Shown here piece by piece: positions 1 to 6,130 of a stretch of 6,666 nucleotides of DNA. A model generated the notes under the pieces. The model was not told where the DNA came from and ran no database searches. It saw only the letters and a program-made list of their open reading frames with translations. Both the position numbers and the translations under genes were made by a program. Each line of letters opens with the position of its first letter. Positions within the stretch are counted from its first letter, which is position 1. This stretch comes from an uncultured Opitutaceae bacterium (GTDB lineage: Bacteria; Verrucomicrobiota; Verrucomicrobiia; Opitutales; Opitutaceae), in the NCBI GenBank assembly GCA_937902865.1, contig CALFNJ010000465.1, forward strand, positions 1-6,666. The letters are read 5' to 3'.

Positions 1-1483
1 GTAGCTGCGTGGTCCGCACCGCCACTTGGCCATGCGCGCGGGCGAGAAGATCGGCGGCGCGACCGTGCCAGACGGTGCCGCGGCAGGCGGCGCCCAGCGG
101 ATCGTCCGGCGTCCGCGCCAGCTGCGTGCCAATGATCCCGGCGAGACAATCGCCGCTGCCGCCACGGGCGAGCACGGGACCGCCGTAAGGACTGTAATAG
201 CCGCGCTCCTGCTGCGTGATACCCGTCAGCCGCCCCTTGAGCACGACCACCGCGTCACTCGCTTTCTGAAATTCCCGGAAATCTCCGCCCGCCAGGATGC
301 GCATGAATTCGCCCCGATGCGGCGTCAGCACCCGCGGCGCCTTTCCGGCGCGCACGATGTCGGGCTGCAAGGCATCCGCGTCCAGCAGCAACGGAATCGA
401 AGCAGACTGCACCACGTCCTTCGCCAGCGCGAGGGTCTCGGGTTCCTTCCCCATTCCAGGACCCAGCACGAGAGCCGACGCGCGTGACAGGCGTTCCTGC
501 AGCAGGTGCCGGCCCTCCAGCGCCAGGCCTCCGTCGGGCGTCTCGGGCCAGCCGACCCACATCGCTTCCGGCGCCTGCGCGGCGAACACCGGCACGAGCG
601 ACTCGGGCACAAAAGCCGTGGTCAAACCCGCCCCGCTGCGCAGCGCCGCCTGCACGCTCATCAGGATCGCGCCGGGAAAATTCCTCGAACCTCCGAGGAT
701 GAAGACATGCCCGTAGTCGCGTTTGTCAGAGGTCGGCGATCTCAGCGCGGCGAGCGGCGCGAGCACCTTGGGCGTAAGCACACGCAGGCGCGCCTCGGCC
801 GGTTCCTCCTCGAAAAATCCAAGATCCAGATAACGCAGACGACCGACAACCTCCGCATAGGAGGAGTCGACCACCGGCGTCTTCACCACGCCGGTCGCAT
901 AGGTGAAGTCCGCGCGAAACATGTCCGGACTTCCCGCCTTGGCGCCTTCGCCCAGGCCGCTGGGCAAATCTACCGCCGCACGCAGGCGGATCGGGAGCGC
1001 GTTCACGCGCGCCAACAAACGCGCGACGACTGCGTCAACTGGCGACCGAAACTGAAAACCGAAAACGCCGTCGAGACACAGATCGTAGCTCGCCGACAAA
1101 TCGTTCACGGCGCGCACCGTCAAGCGCTCCCGGACGGCGTGCGCCAAGTCGCGGTAGGCGCGAAACGCCAGCGGACGCAGCGTGCGTTCACCGAGCGCGA
1201 AAATCACATCCACAGCGGCGTCGGGGAATTTTTCCAGCAACGTCTGCGCCGCGAGCAGGGCGTCGCCGCCGTTGTGGCCTTTGCCGGCGAGCACCAGCAC
1301 ACGGGCCTGCGGAGGAAAGCCGCCAATCTCCCGGAAGTCTTCGATCACCGCGGCCGCCACGGCTTGCCCGGCGCGCCGCATCGCGGACCACTCCTTCGTC
1401 TCGTCACCGGCAAACAGGCCCTTTTCCAGCCGACGCGTTTCGTCGCAGGAAAGCACGGGATCGCTGGCAGGCGGCGGATTCAT
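1..1483 (-). CDS. nnr: Bifunctional NAD(P)H-hydrate epimerase / ADP-dependent NAD(P)H-hydrate dehydratase, C-terminus cut by window edge
   Basis: This cytoplasmic metabolite-repair enzyme restores NADH and NADPH that have become hydrated. The N-terminal YjeF_N domain interconverts R- and S-NAD(P)HX, and the C-terminal ribokinase-like domain dehydrates the S form using ADP. Reading in from the ATG at 1483 gives 494 uninterrupted codons to the window edge; E. coli Nnr is about 515 residues, so only a short tail should be missing. Epimerase half, about residues 10-225: AGKGHNGGDAL (66-76) and AVDLPSGL (170-177). Dehydratase half, about 240-494: ILGGSRNFPGA (262-272), LGPGMG (340-345), LLLDADAL (365-372), LTPHRGEF (386-393) and GGSGDCLAG (441-449), where Asp445 is the expected catalytic base. 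The first epimerase motif reads GHNGGDA where E. coli has GNNGGDG, a visible variation. The ATG overlaps the upstream gene's stop (ATGA), so translation is probably coupled; no clear Shine-Dalgarno site is present. Family assignment is very sure. Confidence 0.96.
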   Translation of the reverse strand, partial: MNPPPASDPVLSCDETRRLEKGLFAGDETKEWSAMRRAGQAVAAAVIEDFREIGGFPPQARVLVLAGKGHNGGDALLAAQTLLEKFPDAAVDVIFALGERTLRPLAFRAYRDLAHAVRERLTVRAVNDLSASYDLCLDGVFGFQFRSPVDAVVARLLARVNALPIRLRAAVDLPSGLGEGAKAGSPDMFRADFTYATGVVKTPVVDSSYAEVVGRLRYLDLGFFEEEPAEARLRVLTPKVLAPLAALRSPTSDKRDYGHVFILGGSRNFPGAILMSVQAALRSGAGLTTAFVPESLVPVFAAQAPEAMWVGWPETPDGGLALEGRHLLQERLSRASALVLGPGMGKEPETLALAKDVVQSASIPLLLDADALQPDIVRAGKAPRVLTPHRGEFMRILAGGDFREFQKASDAVVVLKGRLTGITQQERGYYSPYGGPVLARGGSGDCLAGIIGTQLARTPDDPLGAACRGTVWHGRAADLLARAHGQVAVRTTQL

Positions 1484-2079
1484 GGGCGGCCGTCGCTCGG
1501 TCCCACCCGCGGCCGGGGCGTCGGCGGATTCGACACGCTGTCATGGGAGGGATTGAAGGTCTCACGCGCCGCCCCGGTGAAGGCGCGCACATTTTCCTCC
1601 CGGACCTGGCGCATCCACTCCTCGTGCTGGGCCGCCGTTTCGGTGAACTGGAGCGGAGAGTTTTCCTTGATGCCACGCGTCATCAGCGGGCGGGTCAGCC
1701 GCGGAATGGAACGGAAATAGAAACGATCGTTCGCACGGAAGACCTCGAAGTAATCCGTGAACGCCTTCGCCTCGCCGTTCCACAGCGCCACCTCGGTCGT
1801 GTCGTCGTCCCAGACGGCGTAATGCCCCCACTCCTCGAACACCGCTTCGATCGCAGTGAGCCGCGGCGGACCGAGCACGATCGGATGCGGCGCCGGCTCG
1901 GCAGCGGCGGCCGGCCGGGCGGCGATTGCGGGAGGTTTCGACGTCGGGGACGACTGGCGCTGAAAGGCCCAGACAAACACCGCGCCGAGCACAAAGCCGA
2001 GCATGACCCACGACGGGATCATCGAAAGGCGGCCCGGCGGAGGCGGGGGCGGCACATCATCCGGGTCCAGCTCGTCCAT
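1480..2079 (-). CDS. Single-pass membrane protein of unknown function, between acpS and nnr
   Basis: I do not recognise this 199-residue protein. It starts with an acidic segment (MDELDPDD), then six consecutive prolines (10-15), then a hydrophobic helix at about 21-39. There is no charge pattern or cleavage motif typical of a signal peptide, so it looks like an N-terminal membrane anchor. An Ala/Pro-rich linker (about 42-70) leads to a compact region at about 70-165 rich in Trp, Tyr and Phe (EEWGHYAVWDDDTTEVALW at 82-100, then FEVFRANDRFYFRSIPRLTR at 111-130). The last 25 residues are low-complexity and Pro-rich. The aromatic region may fold as a small domain outside the membrane, but that is inference. 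The start is supported by GGAGAGGA ending 7 bases before the ATG, the clearest ribosome binding site in the cluster. The stop overlaps the nnr start (ATGA). It lies between two enzyme genes and appears to be in the same operon. Confidence 0.85.
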   Translation of the reverse strand: MDELDPDDVPPPPPPGRLSMIPSWVMLGFVLGAVFVWAFQRQSSPTSKPPAIAARPAAAAEPAPHPIVLGPPRLTAIEAVFEEWGHYAVWDDDTTEVALWNGEAKAFTDYFEVFRANDRFYFRSIPRLTRPLMTRGIKENSPLQFTETAAQHEEWMRQVREENVRAFTGAARETFNPSHDSVSNPPTPRPRVGPSDGRP

Positions 2080-2086
2080 GGGCGTT

Positions 2087-2094
2087 TCCTCTCC
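2087..2094 (-). promoter_or_regulatory. Ribosome binding site of the unknown membrane-protein gene
   Basis: Read on the minus strand the sequence is GGAGAGGA, ending 7 bases before the ATG at 2079. It fixes that start codon. The other starts in this cluster either overlap an upstream gene or lack a comparable site, so this gene may be the one initiated independently. Confidence 0.7.
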
Positions 2095-2110
2095 GTTTCG
2101 TCTGCGAGCC

Positions 2111-2518
2111 TCAGGCGCGCACGACCGCCGCCACCGCCATGGCGGAAGCTTCGGTGTGGGAAAGACTCACGAACACATGCGAGGCGTTGACCCGCTGGAG
2201 CAGCGCCAGGCCCTTTTCATCGAGGCGCACGAGCGGCTCCTGGCGGGAGCCATGATAGACCGAGGCGGATTTCCAGCCGAGCTCCGCGCCGATGCCGGTC
2301 GTGAAGCATTTGGAGATCGCCTCCTTCGCCGCCCACCGCGCTGCCAGGTGCTTGTGCGGATGAGCCATGCTGAAGCAGTACGCGCGCTCCTCGTCGGTGA
2401 AGACGCGGTCGAGAAACCGGTCGCCATGCCGCTCGAGCACTTCGCGGATGCGCTGAACCTCGATCAGGTCGCAGCCGAGACCGACGAGCACGCCGCCGGG
2501 CGGAAGCGACAGATTCAT
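2111..2518 (-). CDS. acpS: Holo-[acyl-carrier-protein] synthase
   Basis: AcpS moves the 4'-phosphopantetheine arm of coenzyme A onto a serine of apo-ACP in the cytoplasm, making the carrier active for fatty acid synthesis. The 135-residue product is of normal length (E. coli 126). Motif one, VGLGCDLIEVQRI (12-24), holds the magnesium-binding Asp17. Motif two, RWAAKEAISK (61-70), holds Glu66. The C-terminal motif SLSHTEASAMAVAAV (118-132) is also intact. The frame is open further upstream, but the ATG at 2518 gives the family N-terminus (GLGCDLIEV close to the start) and overlaps the pdxJ stop by 4 bases (ATGA), the classic coupled arrangement. pdxJ-acpS adjacency is also known from E. coli and many other bacteria. 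A gap of about 30 bases follows before the next gene. Confidence 0.97.
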   Translation of the reverse strand: MNLSLPPGGVLVGLGCDLIEVQRIREVLERHGDRFLDRVFTDEERAYCFSMAHPHKHLAARWAAKEAISKCFTTGIGAELGWKSASVYHGSRQEPLVRLDEKGLALLQRVNASHVFVSLSHTEASAMAVAAVVRA

Positions 2519-3258
2519 GCGTTCATCCGCGCCCTCATCTCGCGGACGGCCTCCTCGACGCCGGTGAACAGCGCGCGGCTGACGATGCTGTGCCCGATGT
2601 TCAGCTCGTGCAGGCCGGGCAGCGTGCGGACCTCGGCGATGTTGACGTAATTGATGCCATGGCCGGCGTTGACGACGAGGCCGCACTGCGTGCCGAGCCG
2701 GGCGCCCGACTGCAGTCGCACGAACTCGGCGGCGCGCGGGGCATTTTCACGGGCGTTGGCGTACGCGCCGGTATGCAGCTCGATCCAGGGTGCGCCCAGC
2801 TGGGCGCCGAGCTCGATCTGCGGGGCGTCGGGATCGATGAAGAGACTGGTGGCGATCTTGGCGGCGTTCATCGCCTCGACGCAGGCCTGGACCCGATCGC
2901 GATGCTTGACGACGTCGAGGCCGCCTTCGGTCGTGATTTCCTCCCGGCTCTCCGGCACGAGGCAAACGGAGTCGGGCTTCAGCTTGAGCGCAAACTCGGT
3001 CATCGCCGGAGTACAGGCCATCTCGAGATTGAGCCGCGTGGCGATCGACTCCCGCAGACGCCAGACATCGCGCTCCTGGATATGACGCCGATCCTCGCGC
3101 AGGTGGACCGTGATCCCGTCGGCGCCGGCCCGTTCCGCCAGCAGCGCGAACGTCACCGGATCCGGCTCGATCGGACCGCCCGAAGTCGTCGCCGCCTGGC
3201 GGTAGCGCGCTTGTCGCACGGTCGCGCAGTGGTCGATGTTGACGCCGAGGAGAATCAT
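2515..3258 (-). CDS. pdxJ: Pyridoxine 5'-phosphate synthase
   Basis: PdxJ condenses 3-amino-2-oxopropyl phosphate with 1-deoxy-D-xylulose 5-phosphate to make pyridoxine 5'-phosphate, the ring-closing step of the DXP-dependent vitamin B6 pathway. The product is a 247-residue cytoplasmic TIM barrel. Visible motifs: GVNIDHCATVRQAR (5-18), ITVHLREDRRHI (49-60, with His52), NLEM (77-80, with Glu79), LVPESREEITTEGGLDV (100-116), IEIHTG-like IELHTGAY (159-166), VNAGHGINY (196-204, with His200) and HELNIGH (217-223). His52, Glu79 and His200 are each seven residues beyond the E. coli positions because of a longer segment after motif one (about residues 19-33). The ATG at 3258 is preferred over a TTG seven codons upstream because MILLGVNIDH is the family N-terminus. 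It heads the cofactor cluster and is transcribed away from the VC0807-like gene. Presence of PdxJ implies the DXP-dependent B6 route in this organism. Confidence 0.98.
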   Translation of the reverse strand: MILLGVNIDHCATVRQARYRQAATTSGGPIEPDPVTFALLAERAGADGITVHLREDRRHIQERDVWRLRESIATRLNLEMACTPAMTEFALKLKPDSVCLVPESREEITTEGGLDVVKHRDRVQACVEAMNAAKIATSLFIDPDAPQIELGAQLGAPWIELHTGAYANARENAPRAAEFVRLQSGARLGTQCGLVVNAGHGINYVNIAEVRTLPGLHELNIGHSIVSRALFTGVEEAVREMRARMNA

Positions 3259-3311
3259 GGGAGGCGAAACGTGGCACAAATCGCTGGAACGGGAAATGAG
3301 GAAAATGCGGC

Positions 3312-3339
3312 CCGCGCGGAAATCTGCTTCCGGGCGCGG
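3312..3339. repeat. GC-rich inverted repeat in the divergent pdxJ / membrane-protein spacer
   Basis: The 105-base spacer between the two divergent starts holds one hairpin-capable element. CCGCGC-GGAA pairs with TTCC-GG-GCGCGG around a six-base loop, with two unpaired G residues in the right arm. It sits 25-55 bases upstream of the plus-strand GTG and could be a regulatory site shared by both genes or a 5' leader structure. I could not find convincing -35/-10 pairs for either direction in this spacer. Confidence 0.35.
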
Positions 3340-3363
3340 ACGCTTCCCTCTTCACTTTTGCGC

Positions 3364-4074
3364 GTGCCGTCCGCCAAGCCGAAACAGGAAAACCTGCTGC
3401 TCAATCTCGTCTGCAACCTCGCGTTGCCGACCTACGCCTTTATGCAGCTCAGCCGCGACAACCGGCTCGGCCCGCTGTGGGGCGGACTCGTCGCCCTGTC
3501 GTTTCCCCTGAGCTACGGCGTCTATGATTTCATCCGGCGCCGGAAGACCAACTTCGTCTCCGTCATCGGCATCGTCAGCATCCTGCTCTCGGGCGGCCTC
3601 CTCGTCGGCCAAGCCGGAGGTTTCTGGTTCGCGATCAAGGATGGCGCGCTGCCGCTGGTGATCGGCGTGACCGTAATCGCCACCGTGCGGGCGAAGAACC
3701 CGCTCGTCCGGGAACTGTTCTTCAACGAGCAGATCGTCGACGTCGCGCGCGTGGATGCCGCCCTGGCCGAGCGTGGCCAGCGGGAGGCCTTCGACCAGCT
3801 CATGCTCCGCACCAGCCTCTGGCTCGGCGCCGCGTTCGTCGTGAGCGCAGTGCTTAACTTCCTGCTCGCCCGTCACCTGCTGAAAAGCCCGCCCGGCACG
3901 CCGGAGTTCAACGCCGAGCTCGGCCGCATGCACGTGCTGAGCTGGCCGGTGATCGTCGTACCGAGCATGATCGCAATGATGCTGGTCTTCTGGCGACTGC
4001 TCGCCGGGCTGAAAACGCTGACCGGACTGACGCTGGACGACATCTTCCACGCACCCGAAGAAAAGAAAGGATAA
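3364..4074 (+). CDS. Multi-pass membrane protein, VC0807-like family
   Basis: This is a 236-residue integral membrane protein resembling the family named after Vibrio cholerae VC0807, whose function is unknown. Hydrophobic segments lie at about 12-28, 36-56, 66-84, 88-108, 150-170 and 192-214, giving five or six helices. Recognisable pieces are LLLNLVCNLALPTYAF (11-26), the basic loop YDFIRRRKTNFVSVIGI (54-70), and VRAKNPLVRELFFN (108-121), which contacts a long polar loop at 121-150. The C-terminus is charged. The frame is open far upstream over pdxJ on the opposite strand, so the long open frame does not define the start. GTG at 3364 was chosen because it places the family N-terminus (a short polar stretch, then NLLLN) correctly. 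TTG at 3358 and ATG at 3442 are alternatives, and no Shine-Dalgarno site helps. It is the only plus-strand gene in the window, divergent from pdxJ and convergent with the lipoprotein gene. Confidence 0.85.
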   Translation: MPSAKPKQENLLLNLVCNLALPTYAFMQLSRDNRLGPLWGGLVALSFPLSYGVYDFIRRRKTNFVSVIGIVSILLSGGLLVGQAGGFWFAIKDGALPLVIGVTVIATVRAKNPLVRELFFNEQIVDVARVDAALAERGQREAFDQLMLRTSLWLGAAFVVSAVLNFLLARHLLKSPPGTPEFNAELGRMHVLSWPVIVVPSMIAMMLVFWRLLAGLKTLTGLTLDDIFHAPEEKKG

Positions 4075-4092
4075 CCCGGCGCGGCGCCGGGT
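4074..4092 (+). terminator. Perfect GC palindrome at the stop codon, candidate terminator hairpin
   Basis: ACCCGGCGC-G-GCGCCGGGT is a perfect 9-base inverted repeat. Its first base is the last base of the TAA stop of the membrane-protein gene. It could end that transcript or protect its 3' end. There is no T-tract after it (GATCGCAACG follows), so it is not a standard intrinsic terminator. A few loop bases would have to stay unpaired because the arms meet around a single G. Confidence 0.5.
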
Positions 4093-4102
4093 GATCGCAA
4101 CG

Positions 4103-4123
4103 CTCAACGTTGAACGTTCAACG
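4103..4123. repeat. Three-copy array of a 7-base repeat, containing a 16-base palindrome
   Basis: The stretch divides exactly into CTCAACG, TTGAACG and TTCAACG. Bases 4108-4123 (CGTTGAACGTTCAACG) are a perfect 16-base palindrome. The same 7-base unit returns as a longer array 120 bases further on, so the two bracket most of this convergent intergenic region. Confidence 0.75.
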
Positions 4124-4156
4124 CCGGGCAACGGCAGCGATCCTCAAGCCGTCTCG

Positions 4157-4180
4157 CACAGAGGCGCGGAGGCGCAGAGA
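4157..4180. repeat. Short GAGGCGCR octamer repeat (CACAGAGGCGCGGAGGCGCA type)
   Basis: GAGGCGCG (4161-4168) is followed directly by GAGGCGCA (4169-4176), flanked by CACA and GAGA. From memory, degenerate CACAGAGGCACAGAG-like runs are scattered in intergenic DNA of many environmental bacteria, including Planctomycetes and Verrucomicrobiota. Membership of that group is an inference. No function is known to me. Confidence 0.5.
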
Positions 4181-4217
4181 TCGGACGCGATCATCCTTCA
4201 TATTTTTGCGACTTCGC

Positions 4218-4237
4218 CGAACCGGTCTGCCGGCTCG
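4218..4237 (-). terminator. Small GC hairpin downstream of the lipoprotein gene, possible transcript end
   Basis: On the minus strand CGAGCCGG-CAGA-CCGGTTCG forms an 8-base stem with one G-U pair, about 60 bases after the lipoprotein stop. The bases following it on that strand (GCGAAGTCGCAAAAA) contain no T-tract, so intrinsic termination is doubtful. It may simply be part of the repeat-rich spacer. Confidence 0.3.
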
Positions 4238-4242
4238 AATCC

Positions 4243-4277
4243 TTGAACGTTCAACGTTGAATGTTGGACGTTGAACG
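4243..4277. repeat. Five-copy tandem array of a 7-base repeat (consensus TTGAACG)
   Basis: The units in order are TTGAACG, TTCAACG, TTGAATG, TTGGACG and TTGAACG, then a partial TTG. Units vary only at the middle positions, and TTGAACG next to TTCAACG creates palindromes. The array ends about 20 bases from the lipoprotein stop codon. It matches the three-unit array at 4103-4123. The unit is too short, and lacks spacers, to be CRISPR. Confidence 0.8.
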
Positions 4278-4297
4278 TTGCGCCCACCCGTGTGCGC

Positions 4298-4750
4298 TCA
4301 GTTCCGTTTGCTTTGTTCGACGGTCGTCACCTTGCCGTTGGCGAAGGTCACGCGGATGACTTCGTCGACATGCGTCCGATAGACGCTCTGGGTGATCGGC
4401 TCGTGGAAGATCGCATAGCCACGCGGTGTCGCGACGATCACCCGGTGCCAGCCAACCCAGGCGCTGCCCTCGTACTGCTGCCAGTAGGTGCGATAGATCC
4501 AAGTCGTGCGCGTGGTATCGGCGGTCGTGACATCGCGTTTTTCGTCGGGATCACCGAGGGCGATGTACACCATGTCCTCGGTGTCACCGGGATTGATGGT
4601 TCCCCGCTGCAGGCGCTCCTGGGTATGCGCCGGCAGGGAATTGTAAGTTTCGGATTTCTCCTTGGCGCGCGAGGCGAACGTGTCGCAGCCGGCCAGCAGG
4701 AGCCCGGCCGAAAGGGCGACCAGGGACAGAAGAATGGAGGGCTTTTTCAT
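4298..4750 (-). CDS. Small predicted lipoprotein with a BamE/SmpA-like motif
   Basis: The 150-residue product begins MKKPSILLSL, then a hydrophobic stretch ending in the lipobox LAGC (19-22), so signal peptidase II should cleave before Cys22 and leave a lipidated mature protein. The residue after Cys is Asp; in E. coli that keeps lipoproteins in the inner membrane, though whether the rule holds here is unknown. The segment LQRGTINPGDTEDMVYIALGDPDEK (48-71) resembles the start of the BamE/SmpA/OmlA fold, in which a Gly-Met/Asp-Thr turn is followed by a helix and LG.P. The rest (72-150) is rich in aromatic and beta-forming residues (TTWIYRTYW, 82-90) and ends VIRVTFANGKVTTVEQ (131-146). The match is weak, so a role in outer-membrane assembly is only suggested. 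GAGGG lies 4 bases before the ATG. The gene follows gltA by 26 bases and probably shares its transcript. Confidence 0.88.
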   Translation of the reverse strand: MKKPSILLSLVALSAGLLLAGCDTFASRAKEKSETYNSLPAHTQERLQRGTINPGDTEDMVYIALGDPDEKRDVTTADTTRTTWIYRTYWQQYEGSAWVGWHRVIVATPRGYAIFHEPITQSVYRTHVDEVIRVTFANGKVTTVEQSKRN

Positions 4751-4754
4751 AAAG

Positions 4755-4759
4755 CCCTC
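4755..4759 (-). promoter_or_regulatory. Ribosome binding site of the lipoprotein gene
   Basis: GAGGG on the minus strand lies 4 bases before the ATG at 4750, inside the 26-base gap after gltA. It supports that start against the long in-frame reading through gltA in another frame. Confidence 0.55.
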
Positions 4760-4776
4760 AGACAGCCCCGGCCGAA

Positions 4777-6072
4777 TCAGGTTCGCTGTGCCATCGGCAC
4801 GTAGTCGCGCTTCACCGGGCCGACGTAGATCTGCCGGGGACGGTAGATGCGGCCCTTGGGATTGGAGGCGAGCTCCTTCCAGTTGGCGATCTGGCCGGGC
4901 GTGCGACCGATGGCGAAGATGACCGTGAACATGTTCATCGGAATGCCGATCGCCCGCATGATGATGCCGGAGTAGAAATCGACGTTCGGATAGAGTTTCC
5001 GCGAGAGGAAGTAGTCGTCCTTGAGCGCGGCCTGCTCGAGGTTCTTCGCGATGGCGAGAAGCGGGTCCTTGATGCCGAGCTTGTTCAGCACGTCGTCGCA
5101 GGCCTTGCCGATGATCTTGGCGCGCGGGTCGAAGTTCTTGTAGACCGCGTGGCCGAAGCCCATGAGGCGGTTGCTCTTGTTGCCAGACTTGGCGGCGGCG
5201 ATGAAGCGCGTGCCGTCGTCGCCCTCGTCGTGGATCGACTGCAGCATGTGCATGACCGCCGTGTTCGCGCCGCCATGAAGCGGGCCGGACAGAGCACTGA
5301 TGCCCGCCGAGATCGAGGTGAACAGATTCGCGGCGCTGGAGCCGACCATGCGCACGGTCGACGTGGAGCAGTTCTGCTCGTGATCGGCGTGGAGGAGAAG
5401 GAGGAGGTTGAGCGCCTTCGCCACCTCGGGAACCGCCACATGATCCTTGTACGGCTCCGAGAACATCATGTGCAGGAAGTTCTCGCAGAACGGCAGGTCC
5501 TGCTTCGGAAACACGTAAGGCAATCCGCTCTGATAGCGGTAAAGCATCGCACCGATCGTCCGGACCTTCGAGATCGCGATCGCGGCAGCGAGGTCGAAGT
5601 TCTTCAGATCCTTCTCGAAGTCGTTGGTCGCCAGGTCCGGATAATGGGCCGCGAGGGAACCGACGATCGAGGACAGCATCGCCATCGGCGGGGCGTCCTT
5701 CGGGAAGCCCTCGAAGATCTTCTGCATCTGCGTCTCGATCGCCGCGTGCTTCCGCAGCAAAAGACCGAACTCCTTCCGCTGGGTGGCGTTGGGCAGGTTG
5801 CCGTAGATGATCAGGTAGGCCGTCTCGACGAAATCGCTGTGCTGGGCGAGCTGATCGATCGGATAGCCGCGGTGGCGGAGGATGCCGTTGTCGCCGTCGA
5901 GATAGGTGATCGAACTCTCGCAAGACCCTGTGTTGCCGTAACCTTGATCGTAGGCGATGTAGCCCGTCTCAGCCCTCAGACGGCGCGTATCGATAGCCTT
6001 TTCACCCTCGGTTCCCGTGATGACCGGGAGGGGGTATTCCTTGTCGTCAAGTTTCAGCGAAGCGTTGCCCAT
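4777..6072 (-). CDS. gltA: Citrate synthase, type II (hexameric bacterial type)
   Basis: GltA condenses oxaloacetate with acetyl-CoA to citrate, the entry step of the TCA cycle, in the cytoplasm. The 431-residue product compares with 427 in E. coli. Visible landmarks: NTGSCESSITYLDGDNGILRHRGYP starting at 47, LHADHEQNCSTSTVR (227-241), GPLHGGAN (263-270, catalytic His266), MGFGHAVYKNFDPRAKI (304-320, catalytic His308), YPNVDFYSG (361-369, catalytic Asp365), FTVIFAIGRT (382-391) and RPRQIYVG (411-418). The spacing of the three catalytic residues fits E. coli His264, His305 and Asp362. After His308 there is Ala where E. coli has Arg, as also seen in animal enzymes. The ATG at 6072 was chosen because MGNASLKLDDKEYPLP matches the normal length of the family N-terminus; the open frame continues to 6201 without family similarity. 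No strong Shine-Dalgarno site is present. The long upstream region holds palindromes and repeats that may regulate it. Confidence 0.98.
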   Translation of the reverse strand: MGNASLKLDDKEYPLPVITGTEGEKAIDTRRLRAETGYIAYDQGYGNTGSCESSITYLDGDNGILRHRGYPIDQLAQHSDFVETAYLIIYGNLPNATQRKEFGLLLRKHAAIETQMQKIFEGFPKDAPPMAMLSSIVGSLAAHYPDLATNDFEKDLKNFDLAAAIAISKVRTIGAMLYRYQSGLPYVFPKQDLPFCENFLHMMFSEPYKDHVAVPEVAKALNLLLLLHADHEQNCSTSTVRMVGSSAANLFTSISAGISALSGPLHGGANTAVMHMLQSIHDEGDDGTRFIAAAKSGNKSNRLMGFGHAVYKNFDPRAKIIGKACDDVLNKLGIKDPLLAIAKNLEQAALKDDYFLSRKLYPNVDFYSGIIMRAIGIPMNMFTVIFAIGRTPGQIANWKELASNPKGRIYRPRQIYVGPVKRDYVPMAQRT

Positions 6073-6130
6073 GATGAGAGCGAAGACAAATCCGGCGTTC
6101 TTGCAAAGCCAAGACTCGGGAGAAGTTAAC

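Noticed and set aside
506..1720. 404-codon plus-strand open frame opposite nnr and the unknown gene
   Set aside because: It is antisense to well-supported motifs of Nnr, its Arg/Gln/His-rich translation matches no family, and long antisense frames are expected at this GC content.
3256..3279. Earlier TTG start for pdxJ
   Set aside because: It would add seven residues (TTG start, then CHVSPP) ahead of the conserved MILLGVNIDH N-terminus, and an ATG is available there.
3272..3290. Sigma-54 type promoter suggested by TGGCAC upstream of the plus-strand gene
   Set aside because: The downstream GC element is two bases too close and the TTGC half is missing.
2590..3363. Long upstream extension of the VC0807-like gene across pdxJ
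   Set aside because: The extension is the antisense of pdxJ motifs and has no membrane or family similarity. The real protein begins near 3364.
4103..4277. CRISPR array
   Set aside because: Units are 7 bases, directly abutting, variable, and have no spacers; no cas genes are near.
4298..5923. 541-codon minus-strand open frame suggesting a fusion ending in the lipoprotein
   Set aside because: The first part is gltA read in the wrong frame. The signal peptide and lipobox starting at 4750 mark the true start.
5149..6129. 326-codon plus-strand open frame opposite gltA
   Set aside because: It is fully antisense to a complete citrate synthase and has charged, repetitive composition with no recognisable domain.
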